A stretch of DNA of 64,000 nt from Planctomycetota bacterium. GTDB lineage: Bacteria > Planctomycetota > Planctomycetia > Planctomycetales > Planctomycetaceae. Under the pieces are notes generated by a model. That model saw only the letters and a list, made by a program, of their open reading frames with translations, was not told where the DNA came from and ran no database searches. Positions within the stretch are counted from its first letter, which is position 1; each line of letters opens with the position of its first letter. The stretch spans positions 48,842 through 112,841 of the forward strand of contig JAFEBS010000033.1 in NCBI GenBank assembly GCA_018242525.1, written 5' to 3'. The position numbers were made by a program, and so were the translations under genes. Positions 8,479 to 17,492 of this stretch are shown piece after piece.

Positions 8479-10188
8479 TTACTTGTCGCTCCAACGGGAA
8501 TTCACAGTCGCCGGTCGTTTCATGGCGGTCAGACGCGTATGCACCGGTTCCACGACGAAGACCGACGGATCCTCACACAAATTGACATGAGTTCGTTGCG
8601 GATTCTTCCATTCTGTCGCCGTGATCCCGATCTCCTGCATGCGTGCAATTGTCACTTGCTGCCAGGATTTCATATAGACGCTTTCACGCCAGCCGTACTG
8701 GGGGTCCGGAGCGCCGGCGAGTACCAGCGGCGATTCCCCCGGCGGCAACAGTTCCAACGGTCCGATCCACCAGATTCTGCCGCCAGACTTCAAGACGGAT
8801 TCAATTTTGCCGAGTTCAGCCTGGATTGCCTGCGGCGACGGTAAAGGCATCACGTGCGCCTTCTGATCGATATAACCCTGATGGTGGTCAATGTGATCGA
8901 CATTGGGCAGGCAGATCCAGTCGGCGGGGCCGTGATAATACCGGCCGAACGAAATCCCCACATACCACGGGGACACGACCACCAGGTCCCCCGGGCTGAC
9001 GGTCTGTTCCAGGTCGCGGGCAATCAAATCGACTGTGGTCAGTCGATAGTTCACCGTGGGCATGACGTCTCGCAGAATCAGTCCACCCGATACGACCGCC
9101 AGCGTCGCAACCGTCAGTTTAAGTCGAGGCCAGTGGCGGGAAACGAGTTCGACACCCAGTTCCAGCGTGATCGCAAGCAGCGTCAGCCATGGCAGGTGAT
9201 ACCAATAGGCGGTCTGGACGCCGAGAAAGTTCATGTAGTACCAGAACCCGATGGTACCGATCCAGTAAAACGGCGGCAGGAAGAGCGCGACATCCTGGTC
9301 GGCCGCGGATTGCCCGGATTGGCGGGTCTTCCACAGGTACAGGCGGCGCAGCAGTTCACAAAAGCCTACCAGGCCCACGAGAATCCCCAGTGACCCGCGG
9401 AGGAACCCCCCGCGCCGGTATGTCCAGATGAAAACCCGCATCGGGAGCAGCATCGGGACGGGATCGTGGATCGCGTGGACGGCATCTCGAAGTCGGGGAA
9501 GCACGAACAGCGCATACGGAAGCATGCTGGCGGCCGCAAGCAGTCCGATCAGTCCGAAGCCCAGGCAGATGCGGGTACGGCCGCGCTGCAACGCGACGAG
9601 TCCACAGGAAATGAATGTCCCGGCCAGCAGAAAGCAGTTGGTAAACGACGACTGGACGGCAAACAGCGCTGCCAGAACGAGCCAGAACCAATGCCAGCGC
9701 GACGGTTGCTGCAGTGTCCGCCACGCGGTGCCGATCAGGATCAGGAAGGAGATGATCCCCAATCCGTACCCGCGCACCTCACCGCCAAACACGATCAGGC
9801 TCGGATCCAACCCCAGCAGGATCATCATCCAGAACGGAAACGCGACACCAAACTGTCGCGCAGACCACCACATGGCCGGGATCACCGCCAATCCAATCAA
9901 CAGCCCCAGCGTGCGTACGGACGAGTCTGTGCTGCCAAAAACGGCGATCCACCCACGCAACAGGGTCTGCCAGCACAACGGGATCGAATCGTTAGTCAGG
10001 GAAAAGAACAAGTCGTCCGTCGTTTGAGTGGCGATATTGACGCTGTGGACTTCATCGCGCCACAGGCCGCCGGCCGACGACCAGGCCAGAATGCGGGGGA
10101 TCACCAGCACCGCGATGACCAGGGCACGCATGAGCAATTGCCAGGCGTAATCACGTTGGGGAAGAGCGACAACCGGGGCTGTAGACAT
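8479..10188 (-). CDS. GT39-like polytopic membrane glycosyltransferase
   Basis: I start at 10188, because the 5' extension of the frame to 10365 runs through a hairpin element. The 569-residue product begins with a hydrophobic helix (LLMRALVIAVLVIPRILAW) followed by the extracytoplasmic GGLWRDEVHSVNIA loop. That WRDE acidic motif matches the catalytic loop of GT-C enzymes of the PMT/ArnT/GT39 type. About ten further hydrophobic stretches run to residue 410, and a soluble C-terminal domain follows. Such enzymes use polyprenyl-phosphate sugars on the outer face of the inner membrane. The neighbouring GT2 with ArnC/DPM-like features could make that donor. The ribosome site is weak, so the start is tentative. 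Confidence 0.75.
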   Translation of the reverse strand: MSTAPVVALPQRDYAWQLLMRALVIAVLVIPRILAWSSAGGLWRDEVHSVNIATQTTDDLFFSLTNDSIPLCWQTLLRGWIAVFGSTDSSVRTLGLLIGLAVIPAMWWSARQFGVAFPFWMMILLGLDPSLIVFGGEVRGYGLGIISFLILIGTAWRTLQQPSRWHWFWLVLAALFAVQSSFTNCFLLAGTFISCGLVALQRGRTRICLGFGLIGLLAAASMLPYALFVLPRLRDAVHAIHDPVPMLLPMRVFIWTYRRGGFLRGSLGILVGLVGFCELLRRLYLWKTRQSGQSAADQDVALFLPPFYWIGTIGFWYYMNFLGVQTAYWYHLPWLTLLAITLELGVELVSRHWPRLKLTVATLAVVSGGLILRDVMPTVNYRLTTVDLIARDLEQTVSPGDLVVVSPWYVGISFGRYYHGPADWICLPNVDHIDHHQGYIDQKAHVMPLPSPQAIQAELGKIESVLKSGGRIWWIGPLELLPPGESPLVLAGAPDPQYGWRESVYMKSWQQVTIARMQEIGITATEWKNPQRTHVNLCEDPSVFVVEPVHTRLTAMKRPATVNSRWSDK

Positions 10189-10220
10189 CACATGTTCCGA
10201 CTGAATGAGCGGTCCGGGCA

Positions 10221-10316
10221 GGCTTTGCCCAACAACTGGGGTCAGCCCCCTGCCACAGGCTTCTGATTCGAATAGAAACCACATTGGGGGCAGACCCCAT
10301 TTGTTCGGGCAAAGCC
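10221..10316. repeat. REP-like hairpin element A with GGGGTCAG/GGGGTCTG motifs
   Basis: The left arm (10221-10250) reads GGCTTTGCCC then AACAACTGGGGTCAGCCCCC. The reverse complement of the right arm (10286-10316) reads GGCTTTGCCC then GAACAAATGGGGTCTGCCCC. The arms pair nearly throughout, enclosing about 35 bp, and each arm has its own small palindrome (GGGGTCAGCCCC or GGGGTCTGCCCC). No open reading frame fits. Two other elements in the window share the GGGGTC motif and the length. Confidence 0.85.
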
Positions 10317-10342
10317 GTTCAGGTACCACGGAACGAATCGGG

Positions 10343-10367
10343 CCGTGAAAAAAGGACGCTTTCACGG
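10343..10367. promoter_or_regulatory. Stem-loop upstream of a strong ribosome site
   Basis: CCGTGAAA (10343-10350) pairs with TTTCACGG (10360-10367) around a 9-base loop. The extended Shine-Dalgarno GGGAGGGAGGAAT follows directly. It could be a translation-controlling hairpin or, read on the minus strand, a weak terminator. Confidence 0.35.
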
Positions 10368-10378
10368 GAGGGAGGAAT

Positions 10379-10429
10379 ATGTCAGAAAGTCTGGGCGTGC
10401 AAGGCCAAAGTCAACCTGACTCGGTTTGA
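10379..10429 (+). CDS. Possible 16-residue leader peptide
   Basis: ATG at 10379 follows the very strong GGGAGGGAGGAAT ribosome site and opens a 16-codon frame ending in TGA (MSESLGVQGQSQPDSV). It lies 200 bp before a glycosyltransferase gene on the same strand and just after a stem-loop. The peptide matches no leader I know. The ribosome site is the main evidence, so it may be chance. Confidence 0.25.
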   Translation: MSESLGVQGQSQPDSV

Positions 10430-10629
10430 TTCCCAGAGAAACTTCGCCTTGACTCCAAACCAGATTTCGTCGAACGTTCGCACTGATTTCATGTTGGATT
10501 GTCTTTGGGGGCAGGCTCATCGTTCCACAAGTCATTCGCGGGACCATTTCTGTACGACGCGAAGTCTGTTGATGATGCGTCACTGACAGTGGTCAGCTTG
10601 AGCATGGGATTGATCGACAGTATCCAAAA

Positions 10630-11685
10630 ATGATTGCAATTCACTCCGCCCATTCGATCCGATCCAGGACACTCCCAGAGAGTGCGATCCGCGTGTCGGT
10701 GGTCGTTCCTGTCTATCGAGGTGCGCCGTTTTTGCGAGATCTTGTGGCGTCGCTGGAACAGGTTCGGAACGAATGGGAAAGCGAAGCGGCACCGCTGACC
10801 ATGGCGGAAGTGATTTTTGTGGACGATGCGTCGGTCGACGATTCTTTTGCGATACTGCAAGAACTGCAGTCCCAGTATTCGTGGGTTCGGGTCCTGCAGC
10901 TTTCCCGAAACTTCGGACAACATCCCGCGACTGTGGCAGGAATTCTGCATACCAGCGGCGACTGGGTCTGCACGCTGGATGAAGATCTGCAGCATCCGCC
11001 CCAGTGCCTGTCCGGGTTGCTGACCCATGCCGCGACGCAGTCGCTGGATCTGGTGTACGCCCAGCCAATGAGCACGGTTCATGAATCGCCGTGGCGCGAC
11101 CTGGGATCTCAGGTTTTCAAATCGTTGAACAGCCGACTGTCGGGCAATCCGCATGTGCGTCACTTCAACAGCTTTCGCGTCATTCGGGGGAGCGTGGCAC
11201 GTGCCGCGGCCGCCGTTTCCTCGGCCGAGACCTACTTTGACGTGGCACTCTGCTGGTTTACCAATCGCATTGGACACGTGCCGCTGGCTCTGAAAGACCA
11301 CCGATACATCGAGCAGCGACAGAGCGGATACAACGTACTTGGCTTGTTGCGTCACGCACGTCGAATGTTGGTGTCGTCGAAAATCGACGTGTTGCGAATC
11401 GGTGCGGCCGTCGGATTTCTGGCACTGCTGGGGGCGGTTGTCCTGGGGACGATCTTGATCCTCTGCAAGCTGATCCTGCCAGAAATGATCGACGCGCCGG
11501 GCTGGACCTCCCTGTGCCTGATGGTCCTGTTTTTTGGCGGTCTCAGTTGCTTCATGTTGGGGATCGCGCTCGAATACATTTTGATCATCCTGCTAAAGGC
11601 GCAGGGGCAGCCAACCTTTCTGGTGATAGACCGCAGCCAGGATCAGTGGCTGACAAACTGGCTTCAAACGCGGATTGCAGCATGA
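10630..11685 (+). CDS. Membrane-anchored family 2 glycosyltransferase (ArnC/DPM1-like)
   Basis: The 351-residue protein has a GT2 domain from about residue 20 (IRVSVVVPVYRGAPFLRDLV), FVDDASVDDSF, SRNFGQHPATVAGI and the DxD region CTLDEDLQHPP. Two C-terminal transmembrane helices follow (about 255-285 and 290-325). This is the layout of polyprenyl-phosphate sugar transferases such as ArnC, GtrB and bacterial dolichyl-phosphate-mannose synthases, which charge a lipid carrier at the cytoplasmic face. Its product may feed the GT39-like enzyme encoded upstream on the other strand. Its stop overlaps the epimerase start (ATGA), so it is the first gene of a three-gene operon. No clear ribosome site precedes the ATG. 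Confidence 0.88.
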   Translation: MIAIHSAHSIRSRTLPESAIRVSVVVPVYRGAPFLRDLVASLEQVRNEWESEAAPLTMAEVIFVDDASVDDSFAILQELQSQYSWVRVLQLSRNFGQHPATVAGILHTSGDWVCTLDEDLQHPPQCLSGLLTHAATQSLDLVYAQPMSTVHESPWRDLGSQVFKSLNSRLSGNPHVRHFNSFRVIRGSVARAAAAVSSAETYFDVALCWFTNRIGHVPLALKDHRYIEQRQSGYNVLGLLRHARRMLVSSKIDVLRIGAAVGFLALLGAVVLGTILILCKLILPEMIDAPGWTSLCLMVLFFGGLSCFMLGIALEYILIILLKAQGQPTFLVIDRSQDQWLTNWLQTRIAA

Positions 11686-12662
11686 TCCTGTTGATGCCCC
11701 AGCCTGCTTCCGGCACTCGTCGCCATGCCCCCGCGGTCCTGCTGTTTGGCAGCGGCATGATCGGTTCGGCCATTGCAGCAGCATTGCACGAATCCGCGTC
11801 CTTCGAGGCCACGAATCTCGAATTGGACTGGAGAAACATCGAGCAGTTCCCGGTCCAGCTGCAGGCGATCGAATCGTACGTGAACGAACGGCTCACCAGT
11901 TCCCTGCAATCCACGGAGTCGGTCGAGGGAATTCGGTTTCTCTGGAGCGCCGGGTCGGCGGGTTTCCATTCGACTCTAGAAGTGGCTTCGAGTGAGCTCG
12001 ATCTGTTTCAGCAGGTCCTGGGGTGTGTCGAGCGGTTGGCAGTGCGTTTTCCTGACGTCCCGTCGACGATGGCGTTGATGAGTTCCGCAGGGGGATTGTT
12101 TGAGGGCCAACGGGGGGTGGGGGCCGATTATGCACCGCTGCCGCTACGCCCCTATAGTCGCCTGAAGCTGCAGCAGGAAGAGTTGCTGCAGAGGAGCAGT
12201 GCGCCGCTTTACCGGAAGATCTACCGGCTGACATCTGTCTATGGGTATATCCGCAGTCACCAGCGACGAGGATTGATTCCGACCCTGATCGCCAATGGCA
12301 TGTGTCAGCGTGCCAGCCAGATCACTGGTTATTCGACGACCATGCGGGATTATGTCTGGATCGAGGATGTCGCCACCTACGTCACGCAATCCCTGCTGGA
12401 TGGCCGATCTGCCAGCACGGACAGTGTGGAAATCCTGGCGTCCGGCAAGCCGTCATCGATCCTGGAAATTCAGCAGATTGTTGAACGGACGATCTGTCGG
12501 CCCCTGCTTCTGCGGTTTTCACCGGATGTGACAAACGGTGGCACAACCTCGTTTGATTTCGGTGTACTGCCGAGAAACTGGCGTCCCAGCGAACTGGCGA
12601 CCAACGTTCGCAAAATAGCGATCGACGCGATGGCTCAGCAATCCGTCTTCATGGAACCGTGA
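11682..12662 (+). CDS. NAD-dependent epimerase/dehydratase-like protein
   Basis: The 326-residue product starts at an ATG overlapping the glycosyltransferase stop by 4 bp. Near the N-terminus is a Rossmann dinucleotide loop (LFGSGMIGSAIAAAL). The extended-SDR active-site region appears as YSRLKLQQEELL (Tyr-xxx-Lys), followed by RLTSVYGYIR and TMRDYVWIEDVATYV, which match the RxxxVYG and RDxxxVxD patterns of nucleotide-sugar epimerases and dehydratases. The N-terminal half is divergent, so substrate and exact reaction are unknown. It sits between a glycosyltransferase and a methyltransferase in one operon, consistent with making or modifying a sugar of the surface glycan. Confidence 0.8.
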   Translation: MILLMPQPASGTRRHAPAVLLFGSGMIGSAIAAALHESASFEATNLELDWRNIEQFPVQLQAIESYVNERLTSSLQSTESVEGIRFLWSAGSAGFHSTLEVASSELDLFQQVLGCVERLAVRFPDVPSTMALMSSAGGLFEGQRGVGADYAPLPLRPYSRLKLQQEELLQRSSAPLYRKIYRLTSVYGYIRSHQRRGLIPTLIANGMCQRASQITGYSTTMRDYVWIEDVATYVTQSLLDGRSASTDSVEILASGKPSSILEIQQIVERTICRPLLLRFSPDVTNGGTTSFDFGVLPRNWRPSELATNVRKIAIDAMAQQSVFMEP

Positions 12663-13411
12663 TGAACTTCGATAATCATGTGGACAATTACTCATCGCAG
12701 ATCGAACGTGCCGTGCCGTACGTGGGGTCGCAACATCGCGCATTCGTGGCGGAAAAGGGCCGGCAGTTGAAGTTGCTGATGAAGCGTCAATTCGGAGAAA
12801 GCGAGAAATGTCGCGTCCTGGACGTGGGATGCGGCATCGGTTTGATGGAGCAGGAACTGCAGGGGGATTTCGATCAACTGGTTGGCGTGGATGTGGCCTC
12901 GAAGGCGCTGGAGTTGGCGCGAGCGACGGTGCCGAATACCGATTTCGTTCATTATGACGGTCAACGTCTTCCGTTCGCCGATGAAGACTTCGACGTGGCG
13001 TTTGCGGCCTGCGTCTTTCATCACGTTCCCCCGGAACACCGGCAATCGTTGATTCAGGAAATGGCCCGGGTGGTGGCTCGGGACGGCCTGGTTGTCATCT
13101 TTGAGCACAATCCATTGAACCCGGTGACGCAGTGGATTGTGTCCCGGTGTGAGATCGATCAGGATGCGATCCTGCTGGGAGGGCGCGAAACTGTCGGTCT
13201 GCTGTCGAACGCGGGACTCGATCAATTGACGCGGAAAGACATCCTGTTTTTTCCCTGGCGCGGTCGATTCTGGACCGGCGCGGAATCGCTGCTGTCCTGG
13301 ATCCCCATGGGGACGCAGTATTGCGTGGCCGGGGTCAAGACCGGCGTGGCGACTCGATCGGAGAGCGAGCATCTCGACGTCGATGTAACCGGTCAGGACC
13401 AGGCCGCTTAA
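12662..13411 (+). CDS. Class I SAM-dependent methyltransferase
   Basis: The protein has 249 residues from the ATG at 12662, which shares one base with the preceding TGA; a GTG three bases earlier is an alternative. Motif I (VLDVGCGIG, residues 52-60), the acidic VGVDVASKAL after strand 2, and a Methyltransf_11-like CVFHHVPPEHR segment with LPFADEDFDVAFA are clear. No target-recognition domain is present. Third in an operon with a glycosyltransferase and an epimerase-like gene, it probably methylates a sugar or lipid intermediate, but the substrate is not visible. Confidence 0.86.
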   Translation: MNFDNHVDNYSSQIERAVPYVGSQHRAFVAEKGRQLKLLMKRQFGESEKCRVLDVGCGIGLMEQELQGDFDQLVGVDVASKALELARATVPNTDFVHYDGQRLPFADEDFDVAFAACVFHHVPPEHRQSLIQEMARVVARDGLVVIFEHNPLNPVTQWIVSRCEIDQDAILLGGRETVGLLSNAGLDQLTRKDILFFPWRGRFWTGAESLLSWIPMGTQYCVAGVKTGVATRSESEHLDVDVTGQDQAA

Positions 13412-13558
13412 TGCGCCTGCGGGTGTTCGACTCAAGGGATTCAGTACGCTGCCTGATTGCCCGAGAACCGAGCTAATTGACGTCGGCACTTGTCCCCGTC
13501 ATTCTTTCCGGCCTGAAAAGGTTCAAAATCAGGAGCGACGACCAACAGGAGGTTGCGG

Positions 13559-14314
13559 ATGAATGTCTACGGGATCATTCCGGCGCGATTGCAGTCGACG
13601 CGACTGCCGCGCAAGTTGTTGCTCGCCGAGACTGGGAAGTCGGTCATTGAATATACGTGGCGGGCGGCTTCACTGGCGCGGAATCTGAAACAGGTGTTGA
13701 TTGCGGCCGACAGTGATGAGATTCAGCAGGTGGTGACGGCGTTCGGGGCTCGTTGCGAATTGACGGGCGAGCATCCCAGCGGGACAGATCGGATCGCCGA
13801 AGTGGCTGCACGGTGCTGCCCGGACGGGGATGTCTTCGTCAACATCCAGGGGGATGAACCAGAGATCGACCCCGCAAATATTGAAGCGGTGGTGGCGGCG
13901 CTGGTCGACTGTCCCACGGCCGAGATGGCAACACTGGCGACTCCAATGACCAGTCTGGAACAGGTCCAGGCCTCGTCATGCGTCAAAGTCGTGGTGGCAG
14001 CCGATGGGCGGGCATTGTATTTCAGCAGGGCGGCGATTCCGTTCTGTCGGGATCGGGACCCGGCCGAAGTTTTGCAGACGGATCGGCCGTGGCTGTTGCA
14101 TCTGGGAATCTATGCGTATCGGGCAGATTTCCTGCGGAAACTGACGACACTGCCCCCTTCGCGCCTGGAAATGCTCGAAAAACTGGAGCAATTACGGGCG
14201 CTGGAAGCAGGAGCCCGGATTCAAGTGGCGGTCGTCCCGCATCACTCAGTTGGCATCGACACTCCGGAGGATTATGCTCGCTTTGTCGCACGGCAATGTG
14301 CGACGACTGCCTGA
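13559..14314 (+). CDS. kdsB: 3-deoxy-manno-octulosonate cytidylyltransferase (CMP-KDO synthetase)
   Basis: The protein has 251 residues, the normal length. AGGAGG seven bases upstream picks the ATG at 13559 over the in-frame TTG at 13553. KdsB activates KDO with CTP to CMP-KDO for the lipopolysaccharide inner core. The N-terminal IPARLQSTRLPRKLL nucleotide loop, the SGTDRIAEVA segment, the catalytic NIQGDEPEI motif and SRAAIPFCRD are diagnostic. pyrG, which makes the CTP substrate, follows 123 bp downstream on the same strand. The gene suggests a KDO-containing lipopolysaccharide, consistent with a Gram-negative planctomycete envelope. Confidence 0.95.
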   Translation: MNVYGIIPARLQSTRLPRKLLLAETGKSVIEYTWRAASLARNLKQVLIAADSDEIQQVVTAFGARCELTGEHPSGTDRIAEVAARCCPDGDVFVNIQGDEPEIDPANIEAVVAALVDCPTAEMATLATPMTSLEQVQASSCVKVVVAADGRALYFSRAAIPFCRDRDPAEVLQTDRPWLLHLGIYAYRADFLRKLTTLPPSRLEMLEKLEQLRALEAGARIQVAVVPHHSVGIDTPEDYARFVARQCATTA

Positions 14315-14437
14315 GGTTTTCCTGCCGATGTCGATTCTGCCCGACGGATGTCCGTACGTTTCCTTCCCCGATTTCTCCGTTCGTTTCGGGGTCACCCCAG
14401 GTGACTCGGCCACGTCCGGGGGAGCAAGAATGCATTG

Positions 14438-16045
14438 ATGACCAAGCACATTTTCGTGACCGGTGGCGTGGTAAGTTCGCTCGGCAAGGGCCTGACATCG
14501 GCGTCGATCGGGACGATTCTCGAACGTCGCGGCCTGAGGGTGCGGATGCAGAAGTTGGATCCGTATATCAACGTGGATCCGGGCACAATGAGTCCCTTCC
14601 AGCACGGCGAAGTGTATGTGCTGGATGACGGTGCCGAAACGGATCTGGACCTGGGCCACTACGAACGGTTCACCAACAGTCCTCTGTCACGCGAATCCAA
14701 CTATACCTCCGGACGCATCTACCTGAAGGTGATCCAGAAGGAACGCGAAGGAAAATACCTGGGCAAGACCGTGCAGGTGGTGCCGCATATCACCGACGAA
14801 ATCAAGGCTGCCGTACTCGGCCTGGCCGGGCCGGATGTGGATGTGGTGATTACGGAACTCGGGGGGACCGTCGGCGATATCGAAGGACTGCCGTTCCTGG
14901 AAGCCATACGACAGATTCCGCTCGACATCGGTCGCCAGAACTGCCTGTTCGTCCACCTGACGCTGGTGCCCTACCTGAAAGCGGCCCGCGAGCTGAAAAC
15001 CAAGCCGACTCAGCACAGTGTTCAGCAATTGCGCGAAATCGGAATTCAGCCGGACATCCTGATTGTCCGGACTGAACGTCCGCTGGGACGCGACAATGCC
15101 GACAAGATCGCACTGTTCTGCAATGTGGAAAAGCAGGCGGTCATCGAAGAGCAGGACAAGGAATTCTCGATCTACGAAGTCCCCGTCGGATTGATCCAGT
15201 ACGGACTCGACAAGCAGATTCTCGACAAGCTTGGACTTCCCGCCGGTCCCCTGAACATGGATGACTGGGAGGAACTGGTCCGCCGGATCAAGAATCCGGA
15301 GCATGAAGTGACGGTGGCGGTGGTGGGCAAATATATCGAGCACCGCGATGCCTACAAATCCATTTACGAAGCGCTGGACCACGCTGGAATCGCTCATTCG
15401 ACCCGCGTCATCATCAAGCGGATCGAGGCGGAACAACTGGAAAGTCAGGATGCCGCAACCGCGCTGGCCGGTGTTGACGGCCTGCTGGTTCCCGGTGGCT
15501 TCGGTCACCGTGGGATCGAAGGGAAAATCCAGGCGGTCCGTTTCGCCCGTGAAAACAGCCTGCCGTTTTTTGGGATCTGCCTGGGCATGCAAGTGGCGGT
15601 CATCGAATACGCCCGGCACGTGTTGAATCTGCCTGAAGCGAACAGCACCGAGTTTGATACCGAATCAAGTGACCCGGTGATCTGCCTGCTGGAAGAGCAG
15701 CGAACCATCAGCGACAAGGGGGGGACGATGCGACTGGGCGCTCAGCCTTGCCTGCTGAAAGAGGGCTCACTGCTCGCCAAATCCTATGGCAAATCGGAGA
15801 TTTCCGAGCGGCATCGACATCGATTCGAGTTCAATCCTGAATACCGCAATCGATTCCTGGAAGCGGGGATGTCATTGAGCGGTCTCAGTCCCAGCGGAAC
15901 CCTGGTCGAAGCCGTGGAGATACTGACCCACCCGTGGTTCCTGGCGGTTCAGTTCCATCCGGAATTCAAATCGAAGCCCAACCTGCCGCATCCGCTGTTC
16001 GACGGATTCATCGGTGCCGCCCTGAAGCGCCGCCAGTCGAGGTAG
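14438..16045 (+). CDS. pyrG: CTP synthase
   Basis: CTP synthase makes CTP from UTP with ATP and glutamine. The 535-residue protein is full length. The N-terminal amidoligase domain has the P-loop TGGVVSSLGKG, LDPYINVDPGTMSP and HGEVYVLDDGAETDLDLGHYE, then IGGT-like ELGGTVGDIE. The C-terminal class I glutaminase domain has the nucleophile Cys in GICLGMQVAV and the His/Glu of the triad in QFHPEFKS. ATG 14438 is preferred to the TTG three bases earlier; GGGGGAG lies 13 bases upstream. kdsB, a CTP consumer, lies upstream, the same pairing as in Chlamydiae and other Gram-negatives. Confidence 0.98.
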   Translation: MTKHIFVTGGVVSSLGKGLTSASIGTILERRGLRVRMQKLDPYINVDPGTMSPFQHGEVYVLDDGAETDLDLGHYERFTNSPLSRESNYTSGRIYLKVIQKEREGKYLGKTVQVVPHITDEIKAAVLGLAGPDVDVVITELGGTVGDIEGLPFLEAIRQIPLDIGRQNCLFVHLTLVPYLKAARELKTKPTQHSVQQLREIGIQPDILIVRTERPLGRDNADKIALFCNVEKQAVIEEQDKEFSIYEVPVGLIQYGLDKQILDKLGLPAGPLNMDDWEELVRRIKNPEHEVTVAVVGKYIEHRDAYKSIYEALDHAGIAHSTRVIIKRIEAEQLESQDAATALAGVDGLLVPGGFGHRGIEGKIQAVRFARENSLPFFGICLGMQVAVIEYARHVLNLPEANSTEFDTESSDPVICLLEEQRTISDKGGTMRLGAQPCLLKEGSLLAKSYGKSEISERHRHRFEFNPEYRNRFLEAGMSLSGLSPSGTLVEAVEILTHPWFLAVQFHPEFKSKPNLPHPLFDGFIGAALKRRQSR

Positions 16046-16088
16046 GCCTGAAAGCATCTGTGTTCAGCACGAATGATGTTGGAATAAA

Positions 16089-17192
16089 ATGAATCGAACT
16101 ATGAACCTTCGGTCACTATTCGCACTCGCCGTCTTGCTCGCTTGTATCATTGGTCAGCGGGCCTTTGCCGATGCGCAAACTGATGACTTGGCTCGGCTTC
16201 AAGGAACGTGGAAACTTGTCGAATACGAGGATCAAGGAGTTCGTTCAGCATCAAAGAGCGAGAAAACGTGGGCTTTCGATCGCAAGGTGCTTTCAACACG
16301 ATTGAGGCAATTTCCGCCAATTGTCTTTGACATCGAGGTGAAATCCGACTCGAACCCCAAAGAACTGCTGATGAAGATGCGCGGTACCGGGGGGAGAAGT
16401 CTGCCGGAACGTGCGGGCTACAGATTTGTCGGAGAGACTTTGGAAATCGTCCGGGATCAGAATATGAACGTCCTTCCAAAATCATTTGAGACGAAGGGTA
16501 ATCCGAAATCGTCGATACAGGTATTTAAGAAAACGGGAAAGAGTGAAGTGCTTCCACAGGAAGAAGCGATCTCGCACTCGAAGAATGCCGAAGCGGAAGC
16601 AGCACTTTTGAAGTTCCAGACAGTGGTGCTGAAACACGAGTCTTTGAAATCGATTGAACCTTACGTGGCGGGTGGAATGGCCAAGGGACTTTGGGACCTT
16701 CTGCCCAAGAGTGACGTCTCACACGAAGCCATCGAGGCGGAAATGAAGCTGACGGGTGCCCGCGATATTCAGGTTGGCGAACGGATTTACTATGCCACTG
16801 GAACAGAGAGAATTGTCGCCGCCGAGGACCTGACAGACAACAAGGTTCTGTTGATGCTCGTCCAGGGAGAACGCGAATTAGGATTTTACTGGATGATTCG
16901 CGAACAGAAGTCGTGGAAGGTGGACGTTGCGAATCTGATCGGTCTTCTGCGTGCTCCAGGAAGACCACTGTACCGCGGGATCCGTGAGGGGATGGAACTG
17001 GACCGGGCTAAGAAACTACTTAACGACTATAAGAGCAGCGGCGCATTCCAATCTTTCAAGTTGGAGTACGAGTCGAAGACGGAGCTGACGGCTTCCTTTG
17101 TGGAGGGCAGTCTCCAAATTCAGCTCAGGTTTCTCGCCCCCGATGGCATGCTGACAAATGTCATCACTCGGACTTCGCGGAAAGCAAAGTAG
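16089..17192 (+). CDS. Secreted TIGR03067-domain protein
   Basis: The 367-residue protein has a signal peptide (about residues 1-27, ending GQRAFA). Residues about 33-150 match the planctomycete TIGR03067 pattern, with LQGTWKLVEYEDQG at the start, a kinase-independent beta-rich middle, and LEIVRD late in the domain. Functions of this domain are unknown. The remaining 200 residues have no recognisable family; they include RGIREGMELDRAKKLL and end in a beta-rich tail. GGAATAAA precedes the ATG. It follows pyrG by 43 bp but is probably a separate function. Confidence 0.7.
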   Translation: MNRTMNLRSLFALAVLLACIIGQRAFADAQTDDLARLQGTWKLVEYEDQGVRSASKSEKTWAFDRKVLSTRLRQFPPIVFDIEVKSDSNPKELLMKMRGTGGRSLPERAGYRFVGETLEIVRDQNMNVLPKSFETKGNPKSSIQVFKKTGKSEVLPQEEAISHSKNAEAEAALLKFQTVVLKHESLKSIEPYVAGGMAKGLWDLLPKSDVSHEAIEAEMKLTGARDIQVGERIYYATGTERIVAAEDLTDNKVLLMLVQGERELGFYWMIREQKSWKVDVANLIGLLRAPGRPLYRGIREGMELDRAKKLLNDYKSSGAFQSFKLEYESKTELTASFVEGSLQIQLRFLAPDGMLTNVITRTSRKAK

Positions 17193-17492
17193 AGGAGCCT
17201 GGAATTACCATCATGGCAGTGTGATCGCATCGGGTCCGGCTGGATTGAGATCTCAGGCAGGTGCCACGACCTTGGAGTCCTCGACATGGTCGTGCGGCGT
17301 TGGATTTCAGTTTCCCGGATTTCTGCCTTTCCGCTGTGACTGGCCAACAACCCATCTGAACGATCACTTGTGCCAGCCGCTCTCACAAGGCAATTCCGTC
17401 ACCGGCCACGGAACGCCGCATGGCCAACCGGCCTACCCAGCGCGGGCCATCCCTGCCCCCTGCACGTTGGTCACTTCGGTCTCCGGACAGTT
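17193..17492. other. Convergent intergenic gap, nothing recognised
   Basis: This 300-bp gap lies between the ends of the convergent TIGR03067 and DUF1559 genes. I found no convincing ORF, terminator hairpin or repeat. Confidence 0.5.

Larger units (their letters stand above)
10189..10629. other. Divergent intergenic region with hairpin element and possible leader ORF
   Basis: This 441-bp stretch separates two divergent glycosyltransferase genes. It contains a 96-bp inverted-repeat element (10221-10316), a second stem-loop (10343-10367), and a strong purine-rich ribosome site followed by a 16-codon ORF (10379-10429). I see nothing recognisable in 10430-10629. Confidence 0.7.

Noticed and set aside
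14380..14400. GGGGTCACCCC near pyrG as a fourth GGGGTC element
   Set aside because: Only a small palindrome; no paired long arm was found within 150 bp.
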